Assembly: GCA_022360735.1 (NCBI GenBank)
Contig: JAKSCF010000351.1
Span: forward strand, 1 to 15,650
Source: Clostridia bacterium
Lineage (GTDB): Bacteria; Bacillota_A; Clostridia; Peptostreptococcales; JAAYPU01
Direction of reading: 5' to 3'
DNA: 15,650 nucleotides
Positions within the stretch are counted from its first letter, which is position 1. Each line of letters begins with the position of its first letter. Below are positions 15,447-15,650 of this stretch, piece by piece. The translations under genes were made by a program, and so were the position numbers. Under the pieces are notes generated by a model that was given only the letters and a program-made list of their open reading frames with translations, ran no database searches and was not told the origin of the DNA.

Positions 15447-15545
15447 TACCTGCTAACAGGCGGAAAAACTCTTAGCCAATCGAAGATTGGAGAGTTTACG
15501 CATGAGACCTGCTACGTAATCAGAGATTACGGCTAGGGCTTCATC
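15447..15545 (+). ncRNA. Candidate structured RNA / riboswitch-like element
   Basis: Two strong adjacent hairpins are seen. The first pairs AAACTCT (15466-15472) with AGAGTTT (15491-15497), then after a TAG bulge CCAATC with GATTGG around GAA. The second pairs CGTAATC (15515-15521) with GATTACG (15525-15531) around AGA. The joining segment contains ACGCA, and UAGCC (15473-15477) could pair with GGCUA (15530-15534 region). The hairpin-joint-hairpin layout with ACAGGC before and ACGCA between loosely recalls c-di-GMP-I (GEMM) riboswitches, but the conserved core does not match fully, and the strand is uncertain. The rest of 15546-15650 shows only a weak inverted repeat (TTCTTGT/ACAAGAA) and no gene. 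Confidence 0.3.
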
Positions 15546-15650
15546 GTCTTGTATGTGTACAATTTTTATAGCCTATCTGCTACCTAAATTTTCTTGTCAA
15601 ATTAACACAAGAAACTAATAATTATACACCTGCATTCAATTTATCTATAA

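Overview
The window reads as the chromosome of a low-GC, spore-forming, amino-acid/amine-fermenting anaerobic Firmicute of the Clostridia type. The evidence is a selenocysteine-containing betaine/sarcosine reductase, a nutrient germinant receptor operon, an alpha/beta-type small acid-soluble spore protein, strong AGGAGG-type ribosome binding sites and A+T-rich intergenic DNA. Species cannot be named from the sequence.

Layout. (1) 1-3897, minus strand: a three-gene operon transcribed grdI-like -> grdH-like -> BCCT transporter. It encodes the two substrate-specific (component B) subunits of a glycine-reductase-family enzyme plus a betaine-type carrier that runs off the left edge. The grdH-like gene is read through an in-frame UGA (selenocysteine). 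A good sigma-A promoter lies just upstream, and its -35 box sits inside a perfect 14-bp inverted repeat. (2) 4042-6883, minus strand: merR-like -> M24 peptidase/creatinase-fold hydrolase -> tetR-like, closed by a terminator. (3) 6955-7986, minus strand: a single-gene agmatinase/ureohydrolase (speB-like) unit with its own terminator and a promoter with the stretched 20-bp spacer typical of MerR-activated genes. (4) 8034-12557, plus strand: an SASP gene preceded by a 165-bp long inverted repeat, then a germinant receptor operon gerA-gerC-(2TM small protein)-gerB with a sigma-G-like promoter. (5) 12572-15176, minus strand: a cell-surface protein of seven tandem ~100-residue beta-sandwich-type repeats whose LPDTG sortase anchor is cut off by a one-base frameshift. 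(6) 15177-15650: no gene visible, but two strong adjacent hairpins that could be part of a structured RNA serving a gene beyond the right edge.

How the parts may work together. The transporter imports a quaternary or N-methylated amine, and the GrdI/GrdH pair reductively cleaves it using the selenoprotein GrdA and the acetyl-phosphate-forming GrdC/GrdD, none of which lie in this window. The neighbouring operon pairs two regulators with an M24-fold hydrolase. I infer that the TetR protein may control the reductase operon through the inverted repeat, and the MerR protein may control speB through the 20-bp-spacer promoter. An M24 enzyme of near-creatinase length and a guanidino-type ureohydrolase beside a betaine/sarcosine reductase raises the possibility of a guanidino- or N-methyl-amine feeding pathway, but this is unproven.
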